Shown here piece after piece: positions 17,707 to 26,107 of a stretch of DNA of 64,000 nucleotides. Positions within the stretch are counted from its first letter, which is position 1. Every line of letters starts with the position of its first letter. Under the pieces are notes generated by a model, which saw only the letters and a program-made list of their open reading frames with translations, did no database searches and was not told the DNA's origin. Location of the stretch: contig NZ_WKKH01000006.1 in NCBI RefSeq assembly GCF_009674725.1, positions 1-64,000 of the forward strand, in the 5' to 3' direction. Origin of the DNA: Pedobacter petrophilus (GTDB lineage: Bacteria > Bacteroidota > Bacteroidia > Sphingobacteriales > Sphingobacteriaceae). The position numbers and the translations under genes are program-made.

Positions 17707-18564
17707 ATGATTATGAAAACGGCTACAAAAATCCTGTTTACCTTAATATGCTTATTTATTTTCCAGTTTACAGCATTTGCACAAAAGCAGGAAGTACTCT
17801 TAATCGGCACTTTCCATTTTGCCAATCCAAATCTTGATGCCGTGCAAACTATTGATTTCAACATTTTAGGTGATCAGTCACAAAAGGAACTCGAAAATAT
17901 TACCAATCAAATCAAAAAATTTAATCCTGATCAGATCTTTGTGGAATGGCCGGCTACCGACCAGGAAAAATTAGACTCCTTATATCAAATGTATGTTAAC
18001 GGAAACTATCAAAGTTACATCAAAGAAAAATATCAGCATACCAAACAATTTGCGAGCTACAATGAAGATGAAACTTTTCAACTCGCTTTCAGGGCGGGTA
18101 AAAAAACAGGGTTGGGTAAGATCTATGGAATAGATTACCAGATGAGTTTACCTTTTGATACGGTAATGAAAGCGATTGAATCTGCCAAACAAACTGATTT
18201 AATGAATGATATTAGCCTGTTTCTGAAAATTTCAACTGATGAAGCCAATTTACAGCGCAAAACCCTGGGCGTTACGGAAATTATCCTCAACATGAATACG
18301 CCAGAATTCAGGGCTAAAAACGCAGGCTTTTATCTTCAAACCATTAATAAAGCAGGGAGCAAAGAAAGTTTCGCAGGTGCTTATTCGGTTTCTGAATGGT
18401 ACCGCCGCAACCTGTATATGTATTCACTTGTGCAAAAGTTAACCAAATCAACTGATAAAAGAATCGTAATCCTGCTTGGTGCGGGCCACGCTGCCATGAT
18501 TAAACAATTTATAGCACTCGAAAACAAGTTTAAAATAGTAGAACTGAAAGATCTTTTAAAGTAG
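17707..18564 (+). CDS. Exported DUF5694-type protein
   Basis: 285 residues with an N-terminal signal peptide (hydrophobic LFTLICLFIFQFTAFA, cleavage probably before QKQE). The segment VLLIGTFHFANP, then EWPATDQEKLD and VILLGAGHAAMIKQF near the end, suit a TraB/GumN-like or DUF5694 fold with conserved His and Glu. The function is unknown. The start may be the Met at 17707 or 17713; both give a good signal peptide. The upstream gap to the kinase gene is divergent. Confidence 0.8.
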   Translation: MIMKTATKILFTLICLFIFQFTAFAQKQEVLLIGTFHFANPNLDAVQTIDFNILGDQSQKELENITNQIKKFNPDQIFVEWPATDQEKLDSLYQMYVNGNYQSYIKEKYQHTKQFASYNEDETFQLAFRAGKKTGLGKIYGIDYQMSLPFDTVMKAIESAKQTDLMNDISLFLKISTDEANLQRKTLGVTEIILNMNTPEFRAKNAGFYLQTINKAGSKESFAGAYSVSEWYRRNLYMYSLVQKLTKSTDKRIVILLGAGHAAMIKQFIALENKFKIVELKDLLK

Positions 18565-18589
18565 CCTTTATATAAGAATATTGCTGGTT

Positions 18590-19072
18590 TTAAAGCACCA
18601 GTAACATCCAAACGTTGCAGGCAAAATGCCCTGAATTGCCTAACGGAGCTGATATCTTTTTAAAACCGGCCTTCTCATACATACCGATTGCTGTCGTTAA
18701 TTCGGGGAAAGATTCGAGGTAAATTTCATTATAACCAAATTGTTGTGCAGACTCCATACTTTTTTGCATCAGCATTTTGCCTACACCTTTTCCCCTTGCA
18801 GCAGCCGCTGTGTAGAGTTTAACCAATTCTACGCAACCATCGGGCAAGCCTGAAGTAGGATAGATACCGCAGCCGCCAATAATTTTACCTTCTTCTTCCG
18901 CAATCCAGTAAGCAGACTGTTCTGCCTCAAAAACTTCAGATAGATGATCAGTCGTAGGGTCAGTATAAACGGTGCCTGGTTTATCAATTTTAAATTCCCT
19001 TAAAACGGTTCTGATTACTTCGGCAAGTTCCTGGTTATCCTGCGACTCTATTTTTCTATAAGTGATGGACAT
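18590..19072 (-). CDS. GNAT-family N-acetyltransferase
   Basis: 160-residue GNAT protein. The acetyl-CoA-binding motif is in ARGKGVGKMLMQKSMESA (Arg/Gln-x2-Gly-x-Gly/Ala type). The core beta strand is GKIIGGCGIYP and the last motif is EIYLESFPELTTAIGMYEKAGFKKI. The acyl acceptor cannot be told. An exact -7 box (TAACTTTG at 19086-19093, minus strand) lies 13 bases before the ATG. Confidence 0.9.
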   Translation of the reverse strand: MSITYRKIESQDNQELAEVIRTVLREFKIDKPGTVYTDPTTDHLSEVFEAEQSAYWIAEEEGKIIGGCGIYPTSGLPDGCVELVKLYTAAAARGKGVGKMLMQKSMESAQQFGYNEIYLESFPELTTAIGMYEKAGFKKISAPLGNSGHFACNVWMLLVL

Positions 19073-19169
19073 GATTTTTTTTCGCCAAAGTTAAAAATTG
19101 CCCGTAAAGCATTGAAGAAAATTCAAACAAAACTGCAGTGAATTCATTTATTAAAGAAAAGATACGACC

Positions 19170-19556
19170 ATGGAAAACGAAAATAATAAAACGACGAACG
19201 GAAACACCAATGAACAACCAAAACCAACTGATGATGTTCAAATGGATATTGAAACAGTAGTTCCATCTGCACACCAGGCGGAAGTTACACCAGGCAACGC
19301 TGAAACACCGGCCGATGCTGATGAAGATCAATCGACAGAAGAACCGAAAGAAGAGGAAGGCAAAAAAGTTACGGAGGGTGAAGAAGGTGCCGGGAAACCC
19401 GCCACAGATGCTGATCAATCTGGAACAGACGAAGCGTCATCGCCAGAAAAAACTGCTCCAAACGGGGAAGAAGAAACAAACTCAACGGAAGAAAATGATG
19501 ATAAAAAAGCTGGTGCTGATGACGAGCATAATGGGATTGAAACGGTAACTCCTTAG
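19170..19556 (+). CDS. Small acidic disordered protein
   Basis: 128 residues, composed mostly of Glu, Asp, Thr, Ala, Asn and Pro with no hydrophobic core. It is probably intrinsically disordered and cytoplasmic. I do not recognise it. The frame is kept over its full length with a clear ATG. Codon use is compatible with a real gene, but low-complexity sequence makes the call less sure. Similar acidic proteins are encoded at 232-1452 and 36101-36508. Confidence 0.6.
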   Translation: MENENNKTTNGNTNEQPKPTDDVQMDIETVVPSAHQAEVTPGNAETPADADEDQSTEEPKEEEGKKVTEGEEGAGKPATDADQSGTDEASSPEKTAPNGEEETNSTEENDDKKAGADDEHNGIETVTP

Positions 19557-19619
19557 CGCATTATGCTAATTTTTGTTAAAGCATTATTGCTGCTGAAATA
19601 GTTTTACTAAATTACCGTT

Positions 19620-20231
19620 ATGATTAACATGAAAAACACACTATGGCTTTGCCTCTTTACCATTACCATATTTAGCTGTGGTATAAACAGGCAGGCACAG
19701 CAGATCAAGGCGCTGGAAGATTGCACGTATAAAATTACAGGAGTTAAACAGGTATCCATTGCTGGGACAAATATTAAGCAATTAATGCAGCAGCAAACGT
19801 TTAGCCTCACCAGTTTACCAGGCGTTGCACTGGGCTTGCTTAGAAAAGATATTCCTTTGAGGGCAAATCTTAATCTGGAAATCACTAATCCATCCAGTAA
19901 CCTGGCAGCGATAAACCAGTTCGAATACAAAATTCTGGTCAATAATACCGACCTGGCGCAAGGAGTCGTTAATCAGAATGTAAGTATTGCTCAAGGACAA
20001 ACTGTTACGGTTCCGGTTCAGTTAGTGAGCAATATTTATGGATTGGTATCTAACGGAAATGTTTTTAACGACATTGTTAAGGCGGCCCAAAAAGGATCTT
20101 CATCTAAGGATGAAAAACTAGGCCTCTTAACCATTAAAATCAAACCTACATTTATGCTGGGAAACACTCCTGTAAAATATCCAGGTTACATTACAATCAA
20201 TAAGGATATCAGCAGCAAAATATTACTATAA
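19620..20231 (+). CDS. LEA type 2-like lipoprotein
   Basis: 203 residues. The N-terminal lipoprotein signal ends in ITIFSCG, with the lipidated Cys at about residue 20. The body contains LRANLNLEITNPSSNLAAINQFEYKILVNN, a pattern typical of the LEA14/WHy fold of immunoglobulin-like proteins. It probably sits in the envelope, facing the periplasm. The role is unknown. The start is Met at 19620 or 19629. A strong bidirectional terminator follows. Confidence 0.8.
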   Translation: MINMKNTLWLCLFTITIFSCGINRQAQQIKALEDCTYKITGVKQVSIAGTNIKQLMQQQTFSLTSLPGVALGLLRKDIPLRANLNLEITNPSSNLAAINQFEYKILVNNTDLAQGVVNQNVSIAQGQTVTVPVQLVSNIYGLVSNGNVFNDIVKAAQKGSSSKDEKLGLLTIKIKPTFMLGNTPVKYPGYITINKDISSKILL

Positions 20232-20239
20232 AATTAAGT

Positions 20240-20288
20240 ACAATAAAAAAGGGCAATTTTCTTAATTGAAAATTGCCCTTTTTATTGT
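20240..20288. terminator. Bidirectional intrinsic terminator
   Basis: A stem of about 21 bp centred on GGGCAATTTTC/GAAAATTGCCC, with A and T tracts on both sides and one bulged base. It lies between convergent genes. Confidence 0.92.
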
Positions 20289-20304
20289 AAAGTCTTTTAT
20301 TTCT

Positions 20305-21888
20305 TTAAAATTTCTTCTCTGGTTTCAGGAGCATTCCCTGGAAATTATGCTGATCAAGGCTTAAAGAAACACTTTTCCGTTCTATTGATGATAATCTATC
20401 TGGCATGGTGGTAGATGACGCTTTTAAACTTGCTGATTTAGCTGCGGTAGTTACGAAGCTCCCTGTTCTGGCATATAACAGCGCATAACTTAATAAAGTC
20501 TCAGATTCATCACCCCAGGCTTTTGTCAAATCTTCAAATGCCTCCTTATCAACAGTTAACCCAGCATAATAGCCGCCAACGCCAGCCTGATTCTTCGTTT
20601 CAAACTCCGGAACATACATATCTACCTTATCTATCCTAATAGGGAAAAAACCAACAGGTTTGCCATAAGTGGTTTCCCCGATAATTTTAACATCCATAAC
20701 CGGTTTTAGGCTATTAATCACCAGTTCACTTGCTGATGCGGTAGATCCCGTTACAATAAAGTAAATTCGGGAAAGATTCAAAGACCCCGATTTAACAAAG
20801 CGTTCAATATTATCTGTAGAGGCTACCGAAAAGTCTAAATCTGCGTAGGTAGCATATTTGCCATTTACACCTGTAGTAAATGTCTGTACTTTTCCATTGT
20901 CATCCAATAGCGGTTGATGAGCCAATACAGAACTTTTTCTTTGTGCTGTAGTTAAATTTCGCAAAAAGCTGTTGTATTGGGTAGTGTACATTACATTACC
21001 ATTTTGAGCTTGTGGCCCGGCAAGATTAATCATATTAGTTGCTGTCGAAACATAGCCACCGCCGTTATACCTTAAATCTACTACAAGTTCTGTTACCCCC
21101 TGTGTGGCGAAATTCGAAAACATTGTTCTTAATGCCGCAGTAGCATTATTTGTAAAGCTGTTGAAAACAAGATAGCCTACTTTTTTTGATCCAACAGTAT
21201 ATACATTCGTAAAAAGTATGGGGTTTTCAGTATAACTTGCTGAACTCACCGTTACCGTTTTGGTTACATTATCCAGGCCAACGAAGGTTAGCGCGATGGA
21301 TGGATTCGTACCAAAGATTGCATCATTCAAAAAGTTTATAGTCGCATTACTGTAAGTTAGATTGGTGCGTCCGTTGATGCTGGTAATTCTACATCCTCTT
21401 GTTAAACCTTGCAAACCTGCAGGCGAATTCGGATAAACATATTTCACCCTTAAATCTGTAGTAGTTTGATAGTTTAAAGAAAAGCCATAATCGTTTGCTG
21501 TTCCATTAACATCAGCTTTTAAGGCCGCTACCTTCCCTGCTGTCGTCACCTCTTCAAAAAAAGAATATTTCGGTTTACCCGTACCATTCACGTATTCGTA
21601 TGGCCGGCCTGTAGAAGGATCTGAAGAAAACTGAGTCAATGCATAAAGTTCTGCTTCATTGGAACTGAAACTACGGGGTTTGAATGCATCGTAGGTGGGT
21701 AAGGAAGTATTCCAATAGTAGAGCTCTTTTGTATACAGAAAAATGGAATCTTTTGTTAACTCATCTCTGGTTGCAGTGGCTGTGACCGGGGGTGGTTCAG
21801 GAGCAGCACTATCTTTTTTGCAAGCCATAAACAAGCCAATACATAAAAGTGTGGATACTTTCAGGTAGCTATATCTATTATATTTCAT
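20305..21888 (-). CDS. S41-family peptidase lipoprotein
   Basis: 527-residue C-terminal-processing-type serine peptidase. The signal LCIGLFMACKK marks a lipoprotein, with Cys at about residue 23. A PDZ-like domain lies around residues 120-190 (VYPNSPAGLQGLTRG). The peptidase core has GYLVFNSF, LVVDLRYNGGG, the nucleophile Ser in GSTASASELV and the catalytic Lys in GETTYGKPVGF. It is envelope-anchored. The substrate is unknown. The region upstream is A+T-rich without a clear promoter match. Confidence 0.92.
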   Translation of the reverse strand: MKYNRYSYLKVSTLLCIGLFMACKKDSAAPEPPPVTATATRDELTKDSIFLYTKELYYWNTSLPTYDAFKPRSFSSNEAELYALTQFSSDPSTGRPYEYVNGTGKPKYSFFEEVTTAGKVAALKADVNGTANDYGFSLNYQTTTDLRVKYVYPNSPAGLQGLTRGCRITSINGRTNLTYSNATINFLNDAIFGTNPSIALTFVGLDNVTKTVTVSSASYTENPILFTNVYTVGSKKVGYLVFNSFTNNATAALRTMFSNFATQGVTELVVDLRYNGGGYVSTATNMINLAGPQAQNGNVMYTTQYNSFLRNLTTAQRKSSVLAHQPLLDDNGKVQTFTTGVNGKYATYADLDFSVASTDNIERFVKSGSLNLSRIYFIVTGSTASASELVINSLKPVMDVKIIGETTYGKPVGFFPIRIDKVDMYVPEFETKNQAGVGGYYAGLTVDKEAFEDLTKAWGDESETLLSYALLYARTGSFVTTAAKSASLKASSTTMPDRLSSIERKSVSLSLDQHNFQGMLLKPEKKF

Positions 21889-22193
21889 AGTTATTTTTTA
21901 TTTGGATATTTTTATTGATACGAGGATACGCTTTGAGAAGTTGTCTGAACAGGAACATTTAACTATCACAAATTAAATTTATTCCAAAATATTTTAATAA
22001 ATAAGTGAAGTGTAGATAAATAACTAATTACTATCGATTAAATTACTTTCAACTGAGAATAACCTTAAAAGCAAATGTAAACTAAACCAGACAAATACTA
22101 ATAAATTAATTAGCATTATCTCGATCTATCATTGAATGCCTCACCAATCCAAAGTTTCTCTATTGCATTTCTATTTAAAAATCCCTGAAAACC
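21889..22193. other. Intergenic DNA upstream of the S41 peptidase gene
   Basis: About 300 A+T-rich bases with no coding frame. It must hold the peptidase promoter, but only near matches to TAnnTTTG are seen on the minus strand (for example TTAATTTG near 21970). Confidence 0.5.
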
Positions 22194-22223
22194 AAAAAAG
22201 CCTCTCATTTCTGAAAGGCTTTT
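22194..22223 (-). terminator. Terminator of the first tRNA-Phe gene
   Basis: AAAAGCCT near 22196-22203 pairs with AGGCTTTT at 22216-22223, with a run of T residues on the minus strand. It starts about six bases past the tRNA 3' end. Confidence 0.8.
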
Positions 22224-22228
22224 AGGAG

Positions 22229-22301
22229 TGGTGCCTGCTGGAATCGAACCAGCGACACAAGGATTTTCAGTCCTTTGCTCTACCGACTGAGCTAAGGCAC
22301 C
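22229..22301 (-). tRNA. tRNA-Phe (GAA), copy 1
   Basis: 73-base cloverleaf. Acceptor GGTGCCT pairs with AGGCACC, the anticodon loop CTGAAAA gives GAA, and the T arm is GCTGG-TTCGATT-CCAGC. CCA is not encoded. It is identical to copy 2 over the mature tRNA. Confidence 0.97.
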
Positions 22302-22316
22302 CCGTTTTTGAGTTTG

Positions 22317-22345
22317 CAAAACTAGCATTTTTTTTCAAATACAAA
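22317..22345 (-). promoter_or_regulatory. Promoter of tRNA-Phe copy 1
   Basis: A -7 box TAGTTTTG (22317-22324) and a -33 TTTG (22342-22345) are separated by 17 bases on the minus strand. The -7 box ends 15 bases before the tRNA 5' end. Confidence 0.65.
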
Positions 22346-22390
22346 AGCATTTGAAAAACTTATTCCCTAACAATCCCATTTAAGGAAATT

Positions 22391-22419
22391 AAAAAGCCTC
22401 ACATTTCTGTAAGGCTTTA
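22391..22419 (-). terminator. Terminator of the second tRNA-Phe gene
   Basis: AAAGCCT/AGGCTTT stem with a T tract on the minus strand. The sequence is homologous to the terminator after copy 1. Confidence 0.78.
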
Positions 22420-22424
22420 GGTTG

Positions 22425-22497
22425 TGGTGCCTGCTGGAATCGAACCAGCGACACAAGGATTTTCAGTCCTTTGCTCTACCGACTGAGCTAAGGCACC
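22425..22497 (-). tRNA. tRNA-Phe (GAA), copy 2
   Basis: 73-base cloverleaf identical to copy 1, with the same GAA anticodon and no encoded CCA. The copies are 196 bases apart, start to start. Confidence 0.97.
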
Positions 22498-22512
22498 AAC
22501 CGTTTGGGATTG

Positions 22513-22542
22513 CAAATGTAGCGTTCTTTTTTCAAAAGCAAA
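22513..22542 (-). promoter_or_regulatory. Promoter of tRNA-Phe copy 2
   Basis: A -7 box TACATTTG (22513-22520) and a -33 TTTG (22539-22542) are separated by 18 bases. The flanks are recognisably related to the promoter of copy 1. The rest of the gap to 22726 shows no gene. Confidence 0.7.
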
Positions 22543-22726
22543 ACTTTTTTTTAATTAATTCAGTCTCCTGCTGATTATCAATTAATTAAATTTTTGGTAT
22601 AGAAAAAACAGCTTCAAAACTAGCTTAGAATCAATACAAACAACTATAATTAAATATTTTTTTATGCATGCATAGTAATTTATTTAGATTAATATCCTAT
22701 TTTAGCGTAAAACAATCTAATATTGC

Positions 22727-24022
22727 ATGGTGGCTCAGATCATTTTTCTAGTAATAACACTTGCAGCAATTGTGCTGTTTACCTTCAATTCGCGAAAGAT
22801 TATTCGCAATATTCGCTTAGGAAGACCTGTTGACCGTAATGATCAGCCTCAAAAACGGTTATTAACCATGCTTAGGGTTGCATTTGGTCAGTCTAAAATG
22901 GTAGTGAGGCCAATTCCGGCCTTTCTTCACTTCTTTGTTTACATCGGTTTTGTGATTATTAACATTGAAGTAGTCGAGATTATGATTGATGGACTTTTTG
23001 GAACCCATCGTATTTTTCATGGGCTGGGCGGACTTTATGATTTCCTGATTGCATCATTTGAAATACTTGCTCTTACAGTGTGGGTTGCCTGTGTGATCTT
23101 TCTTATTCGCAGGAATGTGTTAAAACTGAAGCGTTTCAGCGGTGTAGAAATGACATCCTGGCCAAAATCTGACGCCAATTATATCCTGATCACTGAAATT
23201 TTACTGATGACAGCTTTCCTGATGATGAATGCTGCGGATCTCAAATTACAGGTTTTAGGCTCAGCACATTACACCTCTGCAGGCGCATTTCCAATCAGCC
23301 AATACCTGATTAACCTTTTGCCATCATCAGAAAGTACGCTGGTAGCGGTAGAAAGAGGCTGCTGGTGGTTTCACATCATTGGGATCCTGGCTTTTTTAAA
23401 TTACCTGCCTTACTCGAAACATTTCCACATCCTTTTCGCTTTTCCAAACACTTATTTTTCAAATCTGGAACCTAAAGGAGAGTTTACCAATATGGCATCT
23501 GTAACCAATGAAGTTAAAGCCATGCTCGATCCTTCTTTTGTACCCGCAGAAGCTGAACCCGGAAAATTCGGAGCTAAAGATGCAACAGATTTATCCTGGG
23601 TAAATTTGATGAATGCTTATACCTGTACAGAGTGTGGGCGATGTACAGATTCTTGTCCGGCAAACATCACCGGTAAATTGTTATCACCAAGAAAAATTAT
23701 GATGGATACCCGAGATCGAATTACCGAAATTGGCAAAAACATCGATAAACATGGTGCGGACCATCAGGATGGAAAATCTTTATTAGATGATTACATTACC
23801 CGGGAAGAAATTTGGGCTTGTACCAGTTGCAATGCCTGTGTACAGGCTTGTCCGGTTAACATTGATCCGCTTCAAATTATAATGGAGCTGCGCAGATTTG
23901 CCGTAATGGAAGAATCGCAGGCTCCGGGAAGCATTAATAACATGTTAGGCAACATTGAAAATAACCAGGCACCCTGGAAATATTCTCCGGCAGACCGGTT
24001 TAATTGGGCTGAAGGGAATTAG
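22727..24022 (+). CDS. Membrane-bound (Fe-S) oxidoreductase subunit, HdrD/GlcF-like with NarI-like N-terminus
   Basis: 431 residues. The first 250 contain about five to six hydrophobic segments with His residues, resembling a NarI-type haem-binding membrane domain. Two [4Fe-4S] motifs follow, CTECGRCTDSCP at about 302 and CTSCNACVQACP at about 368. It probably passes electrons between the quinone pool and a soluble partner. The partner appears to be the next gene, which carries CCG cysteine domains. Together they look like a split heterodisulfide-reductase-like module. The donor and acceptor are unknown. Confidence 0.88.
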   Translation: MVAQIIFLVITLAAIVLFTFNSRKIIRNIRLGRPVDRNDQPQKRLLTMLRVAFGQSKMVVRPIPAFLHFFVYIGFVIINIEVVEIMIDGLFGTHRIFHGLGGLYDFLIASFEILALTVWVACVIFLIRRNVLKLKRFSGVEMTSWPKSDANYILITEILLMTAFLMMNAADLKLQVLGSAHYTSAGAFPISQYLINLLPSSESTLVAVERGCWWFHIIGILAFLNYLPYSKHFHILFAFPNTYFSNLEPKGEFTNMASVTNEVKAMLDPSFVPAEAEPGKFGAKDATDLSWVNLMNAYTCTECGRCTDSCPANITGKLLSPRKIMMDTRDRITEIGKNIDKHGADHQDGKSLLDDYITREEIWACTSCNACVQACPVNIDPLQIIMELRRFAVMEESQAPGSINNMLGNIENNQAPWKYSPADRFNWAEGN

Positions 24023-24023
24023 T

Positions 24024-24115
24024 TTGGAGTCCGAAGTCTTGAGTTCAGAGTCTCAGGCAAACAACCTAAAATACAATTAACAGTTAACCGCTTTAAACAA
24101 TTAACCTTTAAAGCG
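24024..24115. repeat. GAGTC-type low-complexity DNA inside the Fe-S operon
   Basis: The gap between the two Fe-S genes begins with GGAGTCCGAAGTCTTGAGTT and related phrases. It ends with a CGCTTTAAA/TTTAAAGCG inverted repeat (24089-24115) within ATTAACC-type repeats. It belongs to a class of dispersed intergenic low-complexity tails in this window. Confidence 0.6.
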
Positions 24116-24140
24116 ATTAACCTTTAAAATATTGATAAAA

Positions 24141-24929
24141 ATGGAATTTAAAGTCCCTACAATGGCCGAATTATTGGCCGCAGGTGAAGAACCAGAGATA
24201 TTATTTTGGGTTGGATGTGCTGGAAGTTACGATGAAAGGGCACAGAAGATTACCCGCGACATTTGCAAAATTTTGCATCATGTTGGTATGAAATATGCCG
24301 TTTTGGGCACTGAAGAAAGCTGTACCGGAGATCCTGCAAAACGAGCTGGGAACGAGTTTCTTTTCCAAATGCAGGCCATGACCAATATCGAGGTTCTGAA
24401 TGCCTATAACATTAAAAAAATCGTTACAGGCTGTCCACATTGTTTCAATACCATTAAAAATGAATATCCTGGCCTTGGCGGATCTTATGAAGTGATTCAC
24501 CATACGCAGTTGATTCAGGACTTAATCAACGAAGGAAAACTAAAGGCAGAGGGCGGCGAAAGTTTCAAAGGCAAAAAAATTACCTTTCATGATCCTTGTT
24601 ATTTAGGTCGTGGAAATGGAGTTTATGAAGCACCCCGGAAAGCACTGGAGGTATTAGATGCCCAACTTGTGGAAATGAAACGCTGCAAAAGCAATGGTTT
24701 ATGCTGCGGTGCTGGTGGTGCGCAAATGTTTAAGGAACCAGAAAAAGGCAAAAAAGATGTTAACGTAGAACGAATTGAAGAAGCTTTAGAAACCAACCCT
24801 CAGGTAATTGCAGCTGGCTGCCCTTTCTGCATGACGATGCTAAGTGACGGCATCAAACTAAAAGATAAAGAACAAGAAGTTAAGGTATTAGACATCGCAG
24901 AAATTACTGCGAGAGCCAATGGCCTTTAA
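24141..24929 (+). CDS. (Fe-S)-binding protein with two CCG (cysteine-rich) domains
   Basis: 262 residues with two CCG-type repeats. These hold GCAGSYDERA and CPHCFNTI in the first half, and HDPCYLGRGN, CCGAGGAQMF and GCPFCMTM in the second. The family (HdrB/GlcF/LutA type) binds an iron-sulfur cluster and acts in electron transfer with a membrane partner, here the upstream gene. I choose the ATG at 24141; the TTG at 24132 is only three codons earlier and less likely. A convergent hairpin terminator follows. Confidence 0.9.
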   Translation: MEFKVPTMAELLAAGEEPEILFWVGCAGSYDERAQKITRDICKILHHVGMKYAVLGTEESCTGDPAKRAGNEFLFQMQAMTNIEVLNAYNIKKIVTGCPHCFNTIKNEYPGLGGSYEVIHHTQLIQDLINEGKLKAEGGESFKGKKITFHDPCYLGRGNGVYEAPRKALEVLDAQLVEMKRCKSNGLCCGAGGAQMFKEPEKGKKDVNVERIEEALETNPQVIAAGCPFCMTMLSDGIKLKDKEQEVKVLDIAEITARANGL

Positions 24930-24943
24930 TTCTCATCGTATTT

Positions 24944-24975
24944 AAACCTCGTAGTTTTATAAACCTGCGAGGTTT
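24944..24975. terminator. Convergent hairpin terminator
   Basis: AAACCTCG (24944-24951) pairs with CGAGGTTT (24968-24975), with flanking T residues, between two convergent genes. Confidence 0.65.
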
Positions 24976-24985
24976 AATTTGCACA

Positions 24986-25468
24986 TTAAGGCGTTATCAC
25001 AGCTGGTAACCCGCAAATCTTGGTCAGGTTCTCCCGAATTGCATTTAAATCCTCAGCCTCCATGTTTTTTACCGGTATTACCACTTCTGTAGCCATCGAA
25101 TCAACATCTCCTCCCCTATCCTTATAAGTTTGCACAATTACATCATCGCCTTTGGTACGCAGGTATAATTTGCCTGCTGTAGTCGTTCCATAATATTCCA
25201 TATCTTTAAATTTTGCAAGCTTGAACGCGAAATACTCTGTTTTTCCGTTATTGAAATACCGCTTATATCTACAAAAGCCATTGTTAGTAATATTAAGCTC
25301 ATAACGCTTAATTTGCTTAACTTCCTGGCTGCTATCATAATGATCGATAAAGGATTTTTGCAGGAAACCAACGTATTGTTCCATTGATTCCGGATCTGAA
25401 AAAGCGCATAAAAACACCGCCGTGGCCGAAAGGAGTGATGTTTTCAAGCACAATGTAAACTTTTTCAT
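24986..25468 (-). CDS. Exported protein of unknown function
   Basis: 160 residues with a signal peptide (LKTSLLSATAVFLCAFS). The mature part is beta-rich and contains a YFNNGKTEYFAFKLAKFKDMEYYG segment. Two Cys (FCRY and KICG) could form a disulfide. I do not recognise the family. It is divergent from the next gene and probably periplasmic. Confidence 0.65.
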   Translation of the reverse strand: MKKFTLCLKTSLLSATAVFLCAFSDPESMEQYVGFLQKSFIDHYDSSQEVKQIKRYELNITNNGFCRYKRYFNNGKTEYFAFKLAKFKDMEYYGTTTAGKLYLRTKGDDVIVQTYKDRGGDVDSMATEVVIPVKNMEAEDLNAIRENLTKICGLPAVITP

Positions 25469-25508
25469 GAGGAGATGATTTTAAGGCAAACCAATTTAAT
25501 TAAAATTA

Positions 25509-25516
25509 TAAATTTG
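25509..25516 (+). promoter_or_regulatory. -7 box three bases before an ATG
   Basis: TAAATTTG, an exact TAnnTTTG match, followed by TAT and then the ATG at 25520. A transcript would start at or beside the ATG, so the mRNA may be leaderless. Confidence 0.55.
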
Positions 25517-25519
25517 TAT

Positions 25520-25999
25520 ATGAGTTTTTCTCCACAATCTAGAGTCTGGATCTATCAAAGCGACCGTAAATTCACAGCAATCGAAGAAACAGAAATATTA
25601 AATAAGCTGTCTGCTTTCACCAATCAATGGAAAGCCCATGGCAATGAATTGCTGGCTAAAGCCGAGATTCGTTATGGCTACTTTATTATTTTAACGGTAG
25701 ATGAAAGTCAGGCTGGTGTGACTGGCTGCTCTATTGACAGTTCGGTAAGACTTGTTAAAGAGATAGAACAAGAGTTTCATGTTGATCTTTTTAACCGTTT
25801 CAACATTGCTTATAAAGTTGGCGGGGGAGTGAAAGTTCAGGGCAAGGAGGATTTTGAAACACTTGTAAACATTAAACAAATAACAGCAGATACGATTGTT
25901 TTCAATAACATGGTTCAAAATCTTGAGGAGTTAAATACCAAATGGGAAGTACCCTTCCGCGATAGCTGGCATTCTTCAGTTTTTGCCCACCTCCTGTAA
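25520..25999 (+). CDS. Conserved Bacteroidota protein, often labelled ABC-transporter ATPase without basis
   Basis: 159 residues starting MSFSPQSRVWIYQSDRKF. It lacks Walker motifs, so it is not an ATPase. It matches a small conserved protein I recall from Bacteroidota whose function is not known. The single domain contains FILTVDESQAGVTGCSIDSS, with a conserved Cys. A longer frame from 25475 exists, but it runs over a -7 box and into the divergent promoter region, so I choose the ATG at 25520. Confidence 0.78.
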   Translation: MSFSPQSRVWIYQSDRKFTAIEETEILNKLSAFTNQWKAHGNELLAKAEIRYGYFIILTVDESQAGVTGCSIDSSVRLVKEIEQEFHVDLFNRFNIAYKVGGGVKVQGKEDFETLVNIKQITADTIVFNNMVQNLEELNTKWEVPFRDSWHSSVFAHLL

Positions 26000-26107
26000 A
26001 CTCTTATGGAGTCAGCCGCAAGCGACGATACTGTTACCATGTTTTTTAGTGTGCTGTAAAACAATTGCATCGTAAAACATATTGTATGAATAAATCAACT
26101 AATATCT

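Noticed and set aside
19056..19418. Minus-strand Phe/Cys-rich frame of 120 codons
   Set aside because: It is the antisense of the acidic protein gene and the GNAT start; the hydrophobic make-up comes from the complement of GAA/GAT codons.
22116..22328. Minus-strand open frame of 70 codons over the first tRNA-Phe
   Set aside because: It covers a perfect tRNA gene and its terminator, so it is not coding.
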